Both the position numbers and the translations under genes were made by a program. The notes below the pieces were generated by a model that saw nothing but the letters and a program-made list of their open reading frames with translations, searched no databases and had not been told where the DNA came from. A stretch of 64,000 nt of DNA from Bacteroides sp. (GTDB lineage: Bacteria > Bacteroidota > Bacteroidia > Bacteroidales > Bacteroidaceae): contig JAJQFD010000048.1 in assembly GCA_021201335.1 (NCBI GenBank), positions 46,278 through 110,277 of the forward strand, written 5' to 3'. Below, in pieces: positions 15,733-24,885 of this stretch. The number at the start of each line of letters is the position of its first letter. Within the stretch, counting starts at the first letter, position 1.

Positions 15733-18036
15733 TTATAATTTAGATGAATGTACAAACCAACTGTCGGGGATATCCTGTGGCTCACTCCCATTAAAACTAT
15801 ACTGAAGTTTCAAAGTAAAGCCACCTCCACCCTCAATAAAATCGAGCTGGAATGGATGGTAACCTTCAGATAAGGCAGCCTGCCCGCTTTTTTCTATGGC
15901 AGAATGAAATCCGTCATTATCAACCGTTATTTCGTTGTTGATATAAAGAACTCCTCCGTCATCACAGGTAAGGTAAAAAGTATAAATGCCTGTTTGAGGA
16001 ATTTTAATATAACCCTTATATTTCAAGGCAAAGGAAGAGGTAATAAATTCTTCCGGCACGATGATTTCGGGTACAATTTGCTCTTTGAGTGCGCCTGATT
16101 TTATATCTTTAGTACTTCTTACCTTGTCCATGTATAAGCCGCAACGCAATCCGGGATTCAGTTCTTTTTTATCCAGTTTTGCCCCTTTTGCCATCCTAGC
16201 CGGCCGATAGTTAACTGTATAAACATCGCCTCTGATTCCGTTCGGTCGGAACAAGGCAAATTTTAACTCTACCGGTTGGGTGATTTTTAGTGGGTTTTCC
16301 AGAAGGATAGATTTCCTATCTGGTAATGTACCATCTGTAGTATAATATACACTCATCTCCGGATGCGGATTATTCACTTGAAAGAATGTTTCTTTCGCAA
16401 AAACACTTTCAGCAGCAAAGCCAGTAAGATCAAGTAAACGATAGTTTATTCCTAAAGCATCCAGACGGGGACAGTGATCCAGTAAACGGTCGCTATAACT
16501 GTCATAAAGATCTTTATTGGTCCATAAACGTTCAGCCAGTGCCGTCATACGGGGGAACAGCAAAAAATCAGCCCGCTGTTCAGTGGGTATCCTTTCCGAC
16601 CACATATTGGCTTGGGCACCTTTCATCAGGGTTTCTTTTCCTGCCGGAATACCCTTATATATTACGTCAAAGTGATAAACCGTATGAAGCGAATTTTTAT
16701 CAGGCGGACGATTGAAATACAGGGGATTGGAAGATGATGTTATTACATTATTACCATTCTCAATTGCCTGAGACGGAACCTTGCTAACCCAATCACGCCA
16801 ATACATCACATACACATCAGAACTAATGCCACCGTCCAGAATCTCATCCCAGCCTATTACTTTTCTTCCTTTTGATTCGATAAATTGTTGTACCCGATGA
16901 ACGAAATAGCTTTGTAGTTTATCCACCGTTTCAATGTTTTCTCTCTCCATCAGTTGCCTGCAATTCTCTGATTTCTCCCAGGTATCTTTCTCCACTTCAT
17001 CGGCTCCTATATGGATATATTGAGAAGGGAAGATCTCCATGATTTCAGACAAAACATCTTCCACAAATGTGTACACTTCTTCCTTGCAAGGACATAGAGG
17101 AATGGTAAAGAGTTTCCCCCACCCGATTTCCTTCTCATCCACCAGATTCGGATAAGCCGATATTGCTGCCAGCATGTGACCAGGCATATCTATCTCTGGA
17201 ATAATCTCCACATGCCTGCTTGCTGCATAAGCAACCAGATCACGCAATTGATCTTGTGTATAGTATCCTCCGTACAGTTCTTTCCCCTCTTTTTTTATAA
17301 TATGCCGTGGATCAATTTCAAAAGCCGGATTCTCCTTCGCCAGTTCCATGCAAAGACTGTCCTGATTATTATAGGTTCTCCAGGCACCCTGACTCGTTAA
17401 TTCAGGATATTTCTTTATCTCGACTCTCCATCCCTGATCATCCGTAAGATGCAAATGCAGCTTGTTCATTTTATACAATGCCAACCGGTCGATGTGCTTT
17501 TTCAGATAATCAAGGGTAAAGAAATGACGGGACACATCGATCATGGAACCCCGCCAAGAGAAGGCAGGTTCATCGGTTATAGAAAGTACAGGAAGATAGA
17601 TTGGATAATCAATCTTCTCTCCTTCCTCCATATAATACGGCAATAATTGACGCAGGGTTTGTATCCCGTAGAATAATCCCTGTGGAGTTCTTGCTTTCAG
17701 GGATATCTGAGAGGAAGTAATATCCAATTGATAGGCTTCTTCTGCTTCTATTTGATCAGAATAAACCAATACAATAGAATTAACACCACTGTTTGACGAT
17801 AAACCTTGGCCCAATACCGGAGCAAGAAGTGATTGTAAATAAGCTGCCTCTTTCCAAAATAGTCCCTGGTCTTCCAGCACTAACCGGGTTTGGGCAGATA
17901 ATTCAAATTGTCCGTTTCCTCTCTCTACATGCTGAGGGTAAGGAATCAGAGAAGGTAACGGTTTCTTTACCTGAGTAGTATATCCACTCATACACCATAG
18001 CAGAAGAAACGCGATTAAGATTGTTCTTTTATCCAT
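15733..18036 (-). CDS. GH20 beta-N-acetylhexosaminidase with PA14-like domain
   Basis: The 767-residue protein has an N-terminal signal segment, a GH20b domain (about 25-150) and the catalytic barrel with HLHLTDDQGWR (about 194-204) and the Asp346-Glu347 pair in HIGADEVEKDTW. After the barrel come a chitobiase-type C-terminal segment (about 555-630; YYTTDGTLPD) and a PA14-like domain (about 645-765; GYIKIPQTGIYTFYLTCDDG) that probably binds glycan. GH20 enzymes use substrate-assisted retention to remove terminal GlcNAc or GalNAc. Its ATG overlaps the upstream GH29 stop codon as TAATG, so translation is likely coupled. Confidence 0.95.
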   Translation of the reverse strand: MDKRTILIAFLLLWCMSGYTTQVKKPLPSLIPYPQHVERGNGQFELSAQTRLVLEDQGLFWKEAAYLQSLLAPVLGQGLSSNSGVNSIVLVYSDQIEAEEAYQLDITSSQISLKARTPQGLFYGIQTLRQLLPYYMEEGEKIDYPIYLPVLSITDEPAFSWRGSMIDVSRHFFTLDYLKKHIDRLALYKMNKLHLHLTDDQGWRVEIKKYPELTSQGAWRTYNNQDSLCMELAKENPAFEIDPRHIIKKEGKELYGGYYTQDQLRDLVAYAASRHVEIIPEIDMPGHMLAAISAYPNLVDEKEIGWGKLFTIPLCPCKEEVYTFVEDVLSEIMEIFPSQYIHIGADEVEKDTWEKSENCRQLMERENIETVDKLQSYFVHRVQQFIESKGRKVIGWDEILDGGISSDVYVMYWRDWVSKVPSQAIENGNNVITSSSNPLYFNRPPDKNSLHTVYHFDVIYKGIPAGKETLMKGAQANMWSERIPTEQRADFLLFPRMTALAERLWTNKDLYDSYSDRLLDHCPRLDALGINYRLLDLTGFAAESVFAKETFFQVNNPHPEMSVYYTTDGTLPDRKSILLENPLKITQPVELKFALFRPNGIRGDVYTVNYRPARMAKGAKLDKKELNPGLRCGLYMDKVRSTKDIKSGALKEQIVPEIIVPEEFITSSFALKYKGYIKIPQTGIYTFYLTCDDGGVLYINNEITVDNDGFHSAIEKSGQAALSEGYHPFQLDFIEGGGGFTLKLQYSFNGSEPQDIPDSWFVHSSKL

Positions 18037-19826
18037 TATTTAATAACTCCTAATTCCACAAGGCTATAATTTTCACTTTCATTCGTTAATTCTAGTGGTT
18101 CTATTTTGATGAACTGAGCCTTCACGTTATCATCGAACAATACATCCTGCCGTATCGGATTGTTCCGGATGTTGTTAAACAAATCATTTGCTTTTAATCT
18201 CCTCCAGTTCTTATTATCATTACTGATATAAAAATTATAACGGGCTATGTTAGCAGCCTCCACCTTATTTTCCGGAACATAGAAGAAGCCTTTTATGTTG
18301 GTTTCTTCACCTAAATTAACCACGAATGCCTCTTTGAAAGGAAGAGTTTGAACCGTCTTTCTGTTTTCTTCATTATCTAACGAATAATCAGGAGCCTGAT
18401 AGATCTCCAGATTGTTGATAACCGGACAAGCCAGCGAGTGAGTAATATTTATCCTGAGTTTGTTGGTTCTAACAGCAGGGAAACATAATATCCGTTTATA
18501 ACCAATAGTAGTGGCTTTCGTTAAAGGAAGCCAATTACCGGTTTGCTGATCCTGATATTCCACATTAAACTCAGCTATACGTTGCCCCAATGGGATATAT
18601 TCCTGAAGAAGAAGTCGGTTGAATAACTGCGGTTCGGTTAATTCGACTTCCAGTGAAGCAGTGGTAACTTTATCATCTGTTGCCCAATAGGTATCATAAT
18701 TGCCATCAAATAAATTATCAGGCGAATAAGTCTTTGAATTTCCCCGAACAGAACTGGCAAAAACTTTTCCTTTGGCCAGGTTTTCTTTAAAAGCCTTTTC
18801 CCGAGCTTCTTTAAATTCCATCAAACGGGTGGAATCAGTGGGATGGATTCTTCCCCGACGATCGGGTGGAACATTTAATAACAAATTGGCATTTCTTCCT
18901 ACGGAAGTATAATAGATCTCCATTAAGTGTTCCAATGTTTTTACTTTATCATCTGTTGTAGGACTATAAAACCACCCCGGACGAATTGAAACATCCACTT
19001 CTGCCGGAACCCATTTTTCTCCATAAATATTTCCGCTGTTTAACGTATCTACAGGGGGAGAATTTTTGCCGGGTTCGAAACCTGTCACATTTAATCGCGA
19101 CCAGTTTGTTTCTCCTCCGATTCCTTTTTCATTACCCATCCATCGGCAGCCTGGGCCAATATCACTGAATATAATTGCCTGCGGTTGGTGTTTATATACT
19201 ACCTGATGAAACAAATCCCAGTTATATTCTTGCTTTTTCCCTCCGTGCCCTTCTCCATTGGCACCGTCAAACCATTGTTCGAAAACTTCTCCATAATTTG
19301 ATAGGACTTCGGTTAAGGTATTAGCAAACGTCTGATTGTAGGCTGGTGTACCATAATCGGGATGGTTCTGATCCCAGGGAGAGAGATAGACGCCGAATTT
19401 CAATCCGTATTCTTTGCAGGCATCCGAAAGCTCCTTCAGTAGATCTCCTTTTCCATCCTTCCAAAGACTTTCTCTCACGGTATGTGTACTGTAATTACTG
19501 GGCCACAAACAAAAACCGTCGTGATGTTTAGCGGTTATAATGATGGCTTTCATTCCGGCAGCTTTAGCTGTTGCAGCCCACTGACGACAATCCACCTCAG
19601 TAGGGTTAAAAACTTTTGGATCTTCTTTGCCATCGCCCCACTCTACATTGGTAAATGTATTAGGACCGAAATGTATAAACATATAATACTCCATCTTTTG
19701 CCAGGCAAGCTGACTTTCGGTAGGTAAAGCTCCATAAGGCGTTGGAGGAGATGGTTCATTCTTACAGGAGAAGAGAAAACTTCCAACCAATAAGAACATA
19801 GATAGGTTAATGTAGCAATTCTTCAT
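18036..19826 (-). CDS. GH29 alpha-L-fucosidase with discoidin-like domain, lipoprotein
   Basis: The 596-residue protein is a lipoprotein (lipobox LFSC, Cys21). GH29 features: IHFGPNTFTN (about 51-60), TAKHHDGFCLWPS (about 98-110) and the nucleophile Asp187 in EQWFDGANGEG. An F5/8 type C (CBM32-like) domain spans about 355-475 and a further beta-rich region ends the protein. The WFDGANG form and appended CBM32 resemble the GH29-B group that prefers branched alpha-1,3/1,4-linked fucose as in Lewis epitopes; this subgroup call is inference. It overlaps the GH35 gene by 20 bases at its start and the GH20 gene by one base at its stop. Confidence 0.94.
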   Translation of the reverse strand: MKNCYINLSMFLLVGSFLFSCKNEPSPPTPYGALPTESQLAWQKMEYYMFIHFGPNTFTNVEWGDGKEDPKVFNPTEVDCRQWAATAKAAGMKAIIITAKHHDGFCLWPSNYSTHTVRESLWKDGKGDLLKELSDACKEYGLKFGVYLSPWDQNHPDYGTPAYNQTFANTLTEVLSNYGEVFEQWFDGANGEGHGGKKQEYNWDLFHQVVYKHQPQAIIFSDIGPGCRWMGNEKGIGGETNWSRLNVTGFEPGKNSPPVDTLNSGNIYGEKWVPAEVDVSIRPGWFYSPTTDDKVKTLEHLMEIYYTSVGRNANLLLNVPPDRRGRIHPTDSTRLMEFKEAREKAFKENLAKGKVFASSVRGNSKTYSPDNLFDGNYDTYWATDDKVTTASLEVELTEPQLFNRLLLQEYIPLGQRIAEFNVEYQDQQTGNWLPLTKATTIGYKRILCFPAVRTNKLRINITHSLACPVINNLEIYQAPDYSLDNEENRKTVQTLPFKEAFVVNLGEETNIKGFFYVPENKVEAANIARYNFYISNDNKNWRRLKANDLFNNIRNNPIRQDVLFDDNVKAQFIKIEPLELTNESENYSLVELGVIK

Positions 19827-21729
19827 TAGATTTTTGTTTAAGATGATTTAATATGGGGGTTGTAGTCGTTCTGATTTCGGTTTTCAACTCTTCATTGAGT
19901 TGTTCAAAGACGACTATTTTATTTTCACCTTTCCTAAGCCAAACACCCGGAATGTATAAGGTTTGCTGAGGACCCACCTGCCAGTAGCGTCCTATATTTA
20001 TACCATTGATAAATACAATGCCTTTTCCCCAGCTTTCCATATCCAAAAAGGTATCTCCGGTTTCAGATAGTTGGAAGGATCCTTCGTAGAAAACCGGTTT
20101 TCCTGATAAGACTTTAACCTTCTCCGAAATATTGGAGTACACGTCAGCACTCATCTTACTGAAATCCGGCATATCATTCATCGGCAGTTTAAACATATTC
20201 CAGTTATCTTCAATTTCAAACCCGTTTATTTTCACCGGACTAATAATACCTTTTGTGTTACGTACTATTTCTGGACCATAGTTAATTCTACCCATATTTT
20301 CAACCAGTATTTCCAGAGTAGAATTAAAGAGTATATCAACTTCAAGCGAATAATTTTTGTAATACCGATTCAAGACTCCTACCTTCTCACCATTCACATA
20401 TACCACAGCATAGTCCCGTAATCCGGGGATCTCCAATGTACCGCTGATGGGTTGGTTAAACTTGCGGGTATATAATATATAACCATATCCCTGGTTTAAG
20501 GTTTCAAATGTCTGTGGAGTACGGTGTTGTACCGATTCCTGTTTTTCGAGCCAGCCTAATACATCTATTACTTTTGTTAGTTTGACCGATGGTATTTCAA
20601 TAACTGGATTGGCTTGAGGAATCTCAGGAAGCGGATAGGAAACATACTTTTGTATGACAGTCCGTAATGAATCGAATTTCGGTGTGGTCCATCCAGCTTC
20701 ACTAATGGGTGCATCATAATCATAGCTGGTTAGATCGGGCTGGATATCGTGGTTCTTGTCATAATTGGCTCCGCTGGTAAACCCAAAATTTGTACCACCA
20801 TGAACCATGTAGAAGTTGAAAGACACATTCTTGTGTAAATACTCTTCCGTTTTACGGGCAATGTTCGAAGCATCGATAGCCGGATGAGGCTCGGCCCAAT
20901 GAGCAAGCCATCTCGGATAAAACTCGGCTACCATATAAGGACCTTTTCCATTATGATACTGATCGACAGCTTTCTTTAGGTTGGCAATGTTTCCCTCGCC
21001 ATTGGCTGTCGGCAAAACACCTTCGATTGCTCCGCCCTCGAATAACCAGGTACCGTCGGAAGTAAATAACGGAACATCAAAACCCGCGTCCACCAGTTGA
21101 TCCTTTATTTTCAGATTGTAACTTCGGTGTTCTTCCAATGGAATATCTTTGCGTTGCGAGGCATACGAACCGAATTCATTTTCTACCTGCACCATAATAA
21201 TAGGACCACCTTTGGTTATTAACAAATCACCGACTTCCTGGTAGAGTCGGTTAATGTATTTTTCTGTATATTGCAGGAACGGTGCATTATCCCGCCGCAT
21301 TTCTAAGCCATCTACATTCTGCAACCACCAGGGATATCCACCAAACTCCCACTCGGCACAGGCGTAAGGGCCGGGACGAAGAATAACATGCAGCCCTTCT
21401 TCTCCAGCCGTTTGAATGCATTCCCGAAGGTTTTTATCACCTGCAAAATCCCAGTTACCGGGTTCTGTTTCATGAAGATTCCAGAAGACATAAGTTGCCA
21501 CAGTATTTAATCCCATCGCTTTTAGCATCCGGAACCGGTGCTTCCAGTATTGATGAGGGATACGGGCATAATGCATCTCACCGGAAATAATTAACAGAGG
21601 ATGACCGTCGTACACAAACTGCCCGTCTTTAATCACAAATGTATGACTGCTTTGTGCGGAGGTATAGTTAAAAGAATAAGTTAAAATTAAAACGATAAAA
21701 AGGAATTTGTGCAACGCTTTTTTCTTCAT
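19807..21729 (-). CDS. GH35 beta-galactosidase
   Basis: The 640-residue protein has a signal peptide (cleavage near TSAQ). GH35 motifs are intact: ISGEMHYARIP (about 48-58), RPGPYACAEWEFGG (about 118-131), the acid/base Glu185 in VENEFGSYA and the nucleophile Glu269 in MVAEFYPRW. C-terminal beta-sandwich domains follow (GKGIVFINGINIGRYWQVGP). It should remove terminal beta-galactose, often beta-1,3 or beta-1,4 linked. In this run it would expose the GlcNAc attacked by the GH20 enzyme. Confidence 0.95.
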   Translation of the reverse strand: MKKKALHKFLFIVLILTYSFNYTSAQSSHTFVIKDGQFVYDGHPLLIISGEMHYARIPHQYWKHRFRMLKAMGLNTVATYVFWNLHETEPGNWDFAGDKNLRECIQTAGEEGLHVILRPGPYACAEWEFGGYPWWLQNVDGLEMRRDNAPFLQYTEKYINRLYQEVGDLLITKGGPIIMVQVENEFGSYASQRKDIPLEEHRSYNLKIKDQLVDAGFDVPLFTSDGTWLFEGGAIEGVLPTANGEGNIANLKKAVDQYHNGKGPYMVAEFYPRWLAHWAEPHPAIDASNIARKTEEYLHKNVSFNFYMVHGGTNFGFTSGANYDKNHDIQPDLTSYDYDAPISEAGWTTPKFDSLRTVIQKYVSYPLPEIPQANPVIEIPSVKLTKVIDVLGWLEKQESVQHRTPQTFETLNQGYGYILYTRKFNQPISGTLEIPGLRDYAVVYVNGEKVGVLNRYYKNYSLEVDILFNSTLEILVENMGRINYGPEIVRNTKGIISPVKINGFEIEDNWNMFKLPMNDMPDFSKMSADVYSNISEKVKVLSGKPVFYEGSFQLSETGDTFLDMESWGKGIVFINGINIGRYWQVGPQQTLYIPGVWLRKGENKIVVFEQLNEELKTEIRTTTTPILNHLKQKSNEELLH

Positions 21730-21753
21730 TTTTCACTGTATATATGAATGATG

Positions 21754-22485
21754 TTATTGAGACCTTGTTACTTTTACCAGTAAGGGCTCAGATAGTTTTT
21801 CTCCATTAATTATAGGATATAGATGAATGACCGTTTCTTTAGGCGTCATTTTGTTCAGGGTGTATTTTACAGTTAGCTTTCCCCGTTCTTTGGGCTTCAA
21901 ATCTCCCGGGTCGGTGATTGTCAGATTCCCGTCATCGTTTTCAATGACGAACCGAAGGTTCATAGGCTTTGTAGTATTATTGGCATACCGTAATACAATC
22001 TCTTTGGATTTTCCGATCGTCATCCGACCAAAAGCCAAAACTTTCAGATTCAAATGCAAACCCTTCCCAAATGAATACGGATAATCTTCTTCAACCGGAT
22101 GTTCAAACGGTATCACATTCCCTTTAATCCAGATACGGCTCTGCTCCTGACCATCCTTACTTAAAACAACAATTTCTTTGGAAAAAAATCCTGGACGATA
22201 CAAAGGATTATAGGTTATAACAATCTCCCCTTTTTCGCCGGTATTCACGGGTTTCCGAGTAAATTTCTGGCTGATACAGCCACAACCAGTAATAATCTTA
22301 CTGATTACAACTGGATGTTGGGTTCTATTGGTAAAGACAAACGTATGGGATACAGCCCCGTCTTTTTCCATGATCTGGCCAAAGTCATAAATAGCCTGAT
22401 CAAAAGAAAGGGCTGATGATTCGGTTTGTGAATGTAGATTACCGGTGAGCGTCAATACCAGTGTAATCATAAAAAGGCTTCTCAT
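21754..22485 (-). CDS. DUF1573 domain protein, exported
   Basis: The 243-residue reading starts at the ATG at 22483-22485 (MRSLFMITLVLTLTG), which gives a proper signal peptide. A start 36 bases earlier (22521) lies inside a strong hairpin and was not chosen. A DUF1573 domain (about 35-125; DFGQIMEKDGAVSHTFVFTN, then TGCGC) is followed by a second immunoglobulin-like region. DUF1573 proteins are common in Bacteroidetes, often near SusCD genes, with no known activity; an adhesive or scaffold role is a guess. It is the first gene after the hairpin and leads the enzyme run. Confidence 0.8.
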   Translation of the reverse strand: MRSLFMITLVLTLTGNLHSQTESSALSFDQAIYDFGQIMEKDGAVSHTFVFTNRTQHPVVISKIITGCGCISQKFTRKPVNTGEKGEIVITYNPLYRPGFFSKEIVVLSKDGQEQSRIWIKGNVIPFEHPVEEDYPYSFGKGLHLNLKVLAFGRMTIGKSKEIVLRYANNTTKPMNLRFVIENDDGNLTITDPGDLKPKERGKLTVKYTLNKMTPKETVIHLYPIINGEKLSEPLLVKVTRSQ

Positions 22486-22510
22486 GCTGAATGATTCTAA
22501 TTTCTCAGGG

Positions 22511-22547
22511 AAAGAAGGCAATTCCGGTTAGAAGAATTGCCTTCTTT
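22511..22547 (-). terminator. Strong hairpin separating surface and enzyme gene blocks
   Basis: AAAGAAGGCAATTC (22511-22524) pairs perfectly over 14 bases with GAATTGCCTTCTTT (22534-22547) around a 9-base loop. It lies 66 bases after the stop of the discoidin-like lipoprotein gene and 26 bases before the DUF1573 start. The stem ends in CTTTCTTCC-type pyrimidines, so it can act as a terminator or partial attenuator. Confidence 0.65.
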
Positions 22548-22613
22548 AAGATAAAAATATACAATCTTATACCTTAAACCTATTTCTTTTAATGAAATTT
22601 AAGTATAATCTGG

Positions 22614-23582
22614 TTATTTCGTGTATATACCGAATTCATATAAAGAGAATGTAGATCCTTCACAGAAAGTCCATTCAACATATCTGGCACAAATGGTGCC
22701 ATACAGTACGATATATCTGCTGGTACCCGTTGTGCCCAATTCGTTCCATGTAGTACCATCATTGCTATATCTGATAGCAGATCCTGATATGGGTGATATA
22801 TAGGCGTATAAAGCGGTAATATCGGTATATGTTTTTCCGAGGTCAATAATCATCTTCGCACCCGAAATGCCGTTAACGTACCAATATCCGTTCCTGTTCT
22901 CAATGCCATCAAACAAGTTGGCTGAAGTTCCTCTCTGAGAGGAAGGAGTAGTAGAAAGCGTTGCTGTCCATCCACTTTTATCGCTTTCCTGGCTGCCTTC
23001 AATATCGCTGACACCGGCTCCAGAATTAATCAGTCGTTCTTCGGTATTAATAGATAAATAAATGATATTCCTGTTGGTACTAATATAATTATCGCTACCA
23101 TTTACCGCAGAAATACGTACTGGTATCAAATAAGTTTCTTCTGTCAGTGAAGAAAGTTGATTGTCAGCTATAGAGAAGTTTATCGAATCGGAAGATAAAG
23201 TTCTTCCTGCCGGAATAACAAGTTTCGTTTTATCAAAGTTGATCAGATTTTCCGGAACACTGGCATAACTTGTTTCATTCGCTAAATTATAACTCTCGAT
23301 ATAAGAATTATCCACTTCGATGGTTACTTCAAGACTTGAACTGGCCTCTTTCGTACAATAAACAGGAAACTTGAGAGAAACATTTCCCAGACTGCCAATA
23401 GGCGTATGGATAATGGTAAAATTCTCTCCCGACAAGGTCGTTGTCTGTTCCCGGAGATACACCTTATTGGAAGGATCTCCCATAACATCATAAGAATCAT
23501 CGTCACCACAGGATTGCATGGTACATACAACCAGCAGGATCAAAAGATTGATTATATATCTATATTTAATTGAGATATTCAT
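22614..23582 (-). CDS. Surface lipoprotein: DUF1735 plus discoidin-like domain (probable glycan-binding protein)
   Basis: The 322-residue lipoprotein (lipobox MQSC, Cys26) has an N-terminal DUF1735 (BT_3987-like) domain (about 45-165) and a C-terminal F5/8 type C-like domain (about 205-320; TSANLFDGIENRNGYWYVNG). Proteins of this build act as SusE/F-position surface glycan-binding proteins. It lies 45 bases after its LamG-bearing neighbour, downstream of the GH18 gene, so it is probably part of the outer-membrane capture complex. Confidence 0.85.
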   Translation of the reverse strand: MNISIKYRYIINLLILLVVCTMQSCGDDDSYDVMGDPSNKVYLREQTTTLSGENFTIIHTPIGSLGNVSLKFPVYCTKEASSSLEVTIEVDNSYIESYNLANETSYASVPENLINFDKTKLVIPAGRTLSSDSINFSIADNQLSSLTEETYLIPVRISAVNGSDNYISTNRNIIYLSINTEERLINSGAGVSDIEGSQESDKSGWTATLSTTPSSQRGTSANLFDGIENRNGYWYVNGISGAKMIIDLGKTYTDITALYAYISPISGSAIRYSNDGTTWNELGTTGTSRYIVLYGTICARYVEWTFCEGSTFSLYEFGIYTK

Positions 23583-23627
23583 ACCTTTTAATTTATATTA
23601 TTAGTAAATACAGATGCTTCCGGATGA

Positions 23628-24845
23628 TTACTGGGTACATTTATTGTTATCATCTTTCAGCCACTTCACATACGAACTCTTGTCGAATGAATTCAATGCA
23701 CCACCTCCGGTATTATCTCTTACCGTATTGGACCAATCAACATCATATCCGTTGCCGGTTGCATCTTTGAATATATGGCCCTCTCCTTCGTCGAATTTCC
23801 AGTATGCTACCAGACCGGTAGATTTGGCATCTACTCCACAAATACCTAGTTGCAATTCACTGGTTGTCAACGCACGATCCCATACACGGGCCTCAGCAAT
23901 CCGGCCATTGAAATATTGTTTGGACGGATAATTTTCCCATGACATACCAATCTCCAATCGCTGGAATACAGAACTGGTTGAACCTGCCAGCTCGGAGTCT
24001 TTCACACCGTCTACATACATCACATAGGTACTTCCATCAAACGTCAACGAAATAGTGTACCACTGACCTGTATTGAAACGGGTCGTCGAAACGACGCTAC
24101 CTCCCGGACATACCCATTGCAGAGAGTTAATATCCTGACCATTTTCTCCGAAGCGAAGCATATTGGAAGCTGTTTCATCTTTGGAAGTAAAGCTGCACAA
24201 GCGGCTGATCTGTTCCGGACTTGTATGCCAGGCATTGATATAGCACTTTATTTCGTAGGTATAATTCGGCAAATCGACTGCTTTATTATCTGGGAAAATA
24301 TAGTTACTATACATATTATAATCGCTGATATCCAGTGTATGGAAATTCAATACGCGGGATACTCGTAAATAAATCGTTTTCGAAGAGTTAAGAACCCTCA
24401 TACCTGTTCCCTGTACATCTTTAATCGTAACGGGAATAATATAGGTTCGTCCGGTTACAAACTCTTCGGTAGATACTACTTTCACTGTAACACCTGTTGA
24501 AGAAGCACTTCCGGCTTTGATAACCCCCTGTGTACCATCCATCTGAATAGCATTGTCGGGAATGGGATAATAATTTGTTCCGTTTTCACTGTTGTAAGCG
24601 TCCACTAAAGAGTTATCCAACGCAAAATCTACCGCTATATCTTCAACTACTTTCTCTGTCGCCGAAGCCGTAACCGTATAGGAAGCCGGTGTATCCTCCA
24701 CTACAAACCTCACCACCGGATTACTTTCCGTTCCTGTCATTAAAATTACACTCTGCCCATAATCATTGTCATTGCATCCTGCAGCAAATATGAGCAAACC
24801 ATAAACAAATAACAGGCTCAGTTTCATATATATATTTGTCTTCAT
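23628..24845 (-). CDS. Surface lipoprotein: DUF1735 plus LamG-like domain (probable glycan-binding protein)
   Basis: The 405-residue lipoprotein (lipobox AAGC, Cys24) has a DUF1735 domain (about 30-160) and a concanavalin-like LamG domain (about 185-370; NTGQWYTISLTFDGSTYVMYVDG and FNGRIAEARVWDRAL are typical). 'DUF1735 and LamG' proteins sit beside endo-acting GH18 enzymes in N-glycan loci of Bacteroides. It should bind glycan at the cell surface. It lies between the GH18 gene and the second binding-protein gene. Confidence 0.86.
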   Translation of the reverse strand: MKTNIYMKLSLLFVYGLLIFAAGCNDNDYGQSVILMTGTESNPVVRFVVEDTPASYTVTASATEKVVEDIAVDFALDNSLVDAYNSENGTNYYPIPDNAIQMDGTQGVIKAGSASSTGVTVKVVSTEEFVTGRTYIIPVTIKDVQGTGMRVLNSSKTIYLRVSRVLNFHTLDISDYNMYSNYIFPDNKAVDLPNYTYEIKCYINAWHTSPEQISRLCSFTSKDETASNMLRFGENGQDINSLQWVCPGGSVVSTTRFNTGQWYTISLTFDGSTYVMYVDGVKDSELAGSTSSVFQRLEIGMSWENYPSKQYFNGRIAEARVWDRALTTSELQLGICGVDAKSTGLVAYWKFDEGEGHIFKDATGNGYDVDWSNTVRDNTGGGALNSFDKSSYVKWLKDDNNKCTQ

Positions 24846-24885
24846 ATTTATATCTATTTAATTATTCTGTTTTCGAATCCACCCT

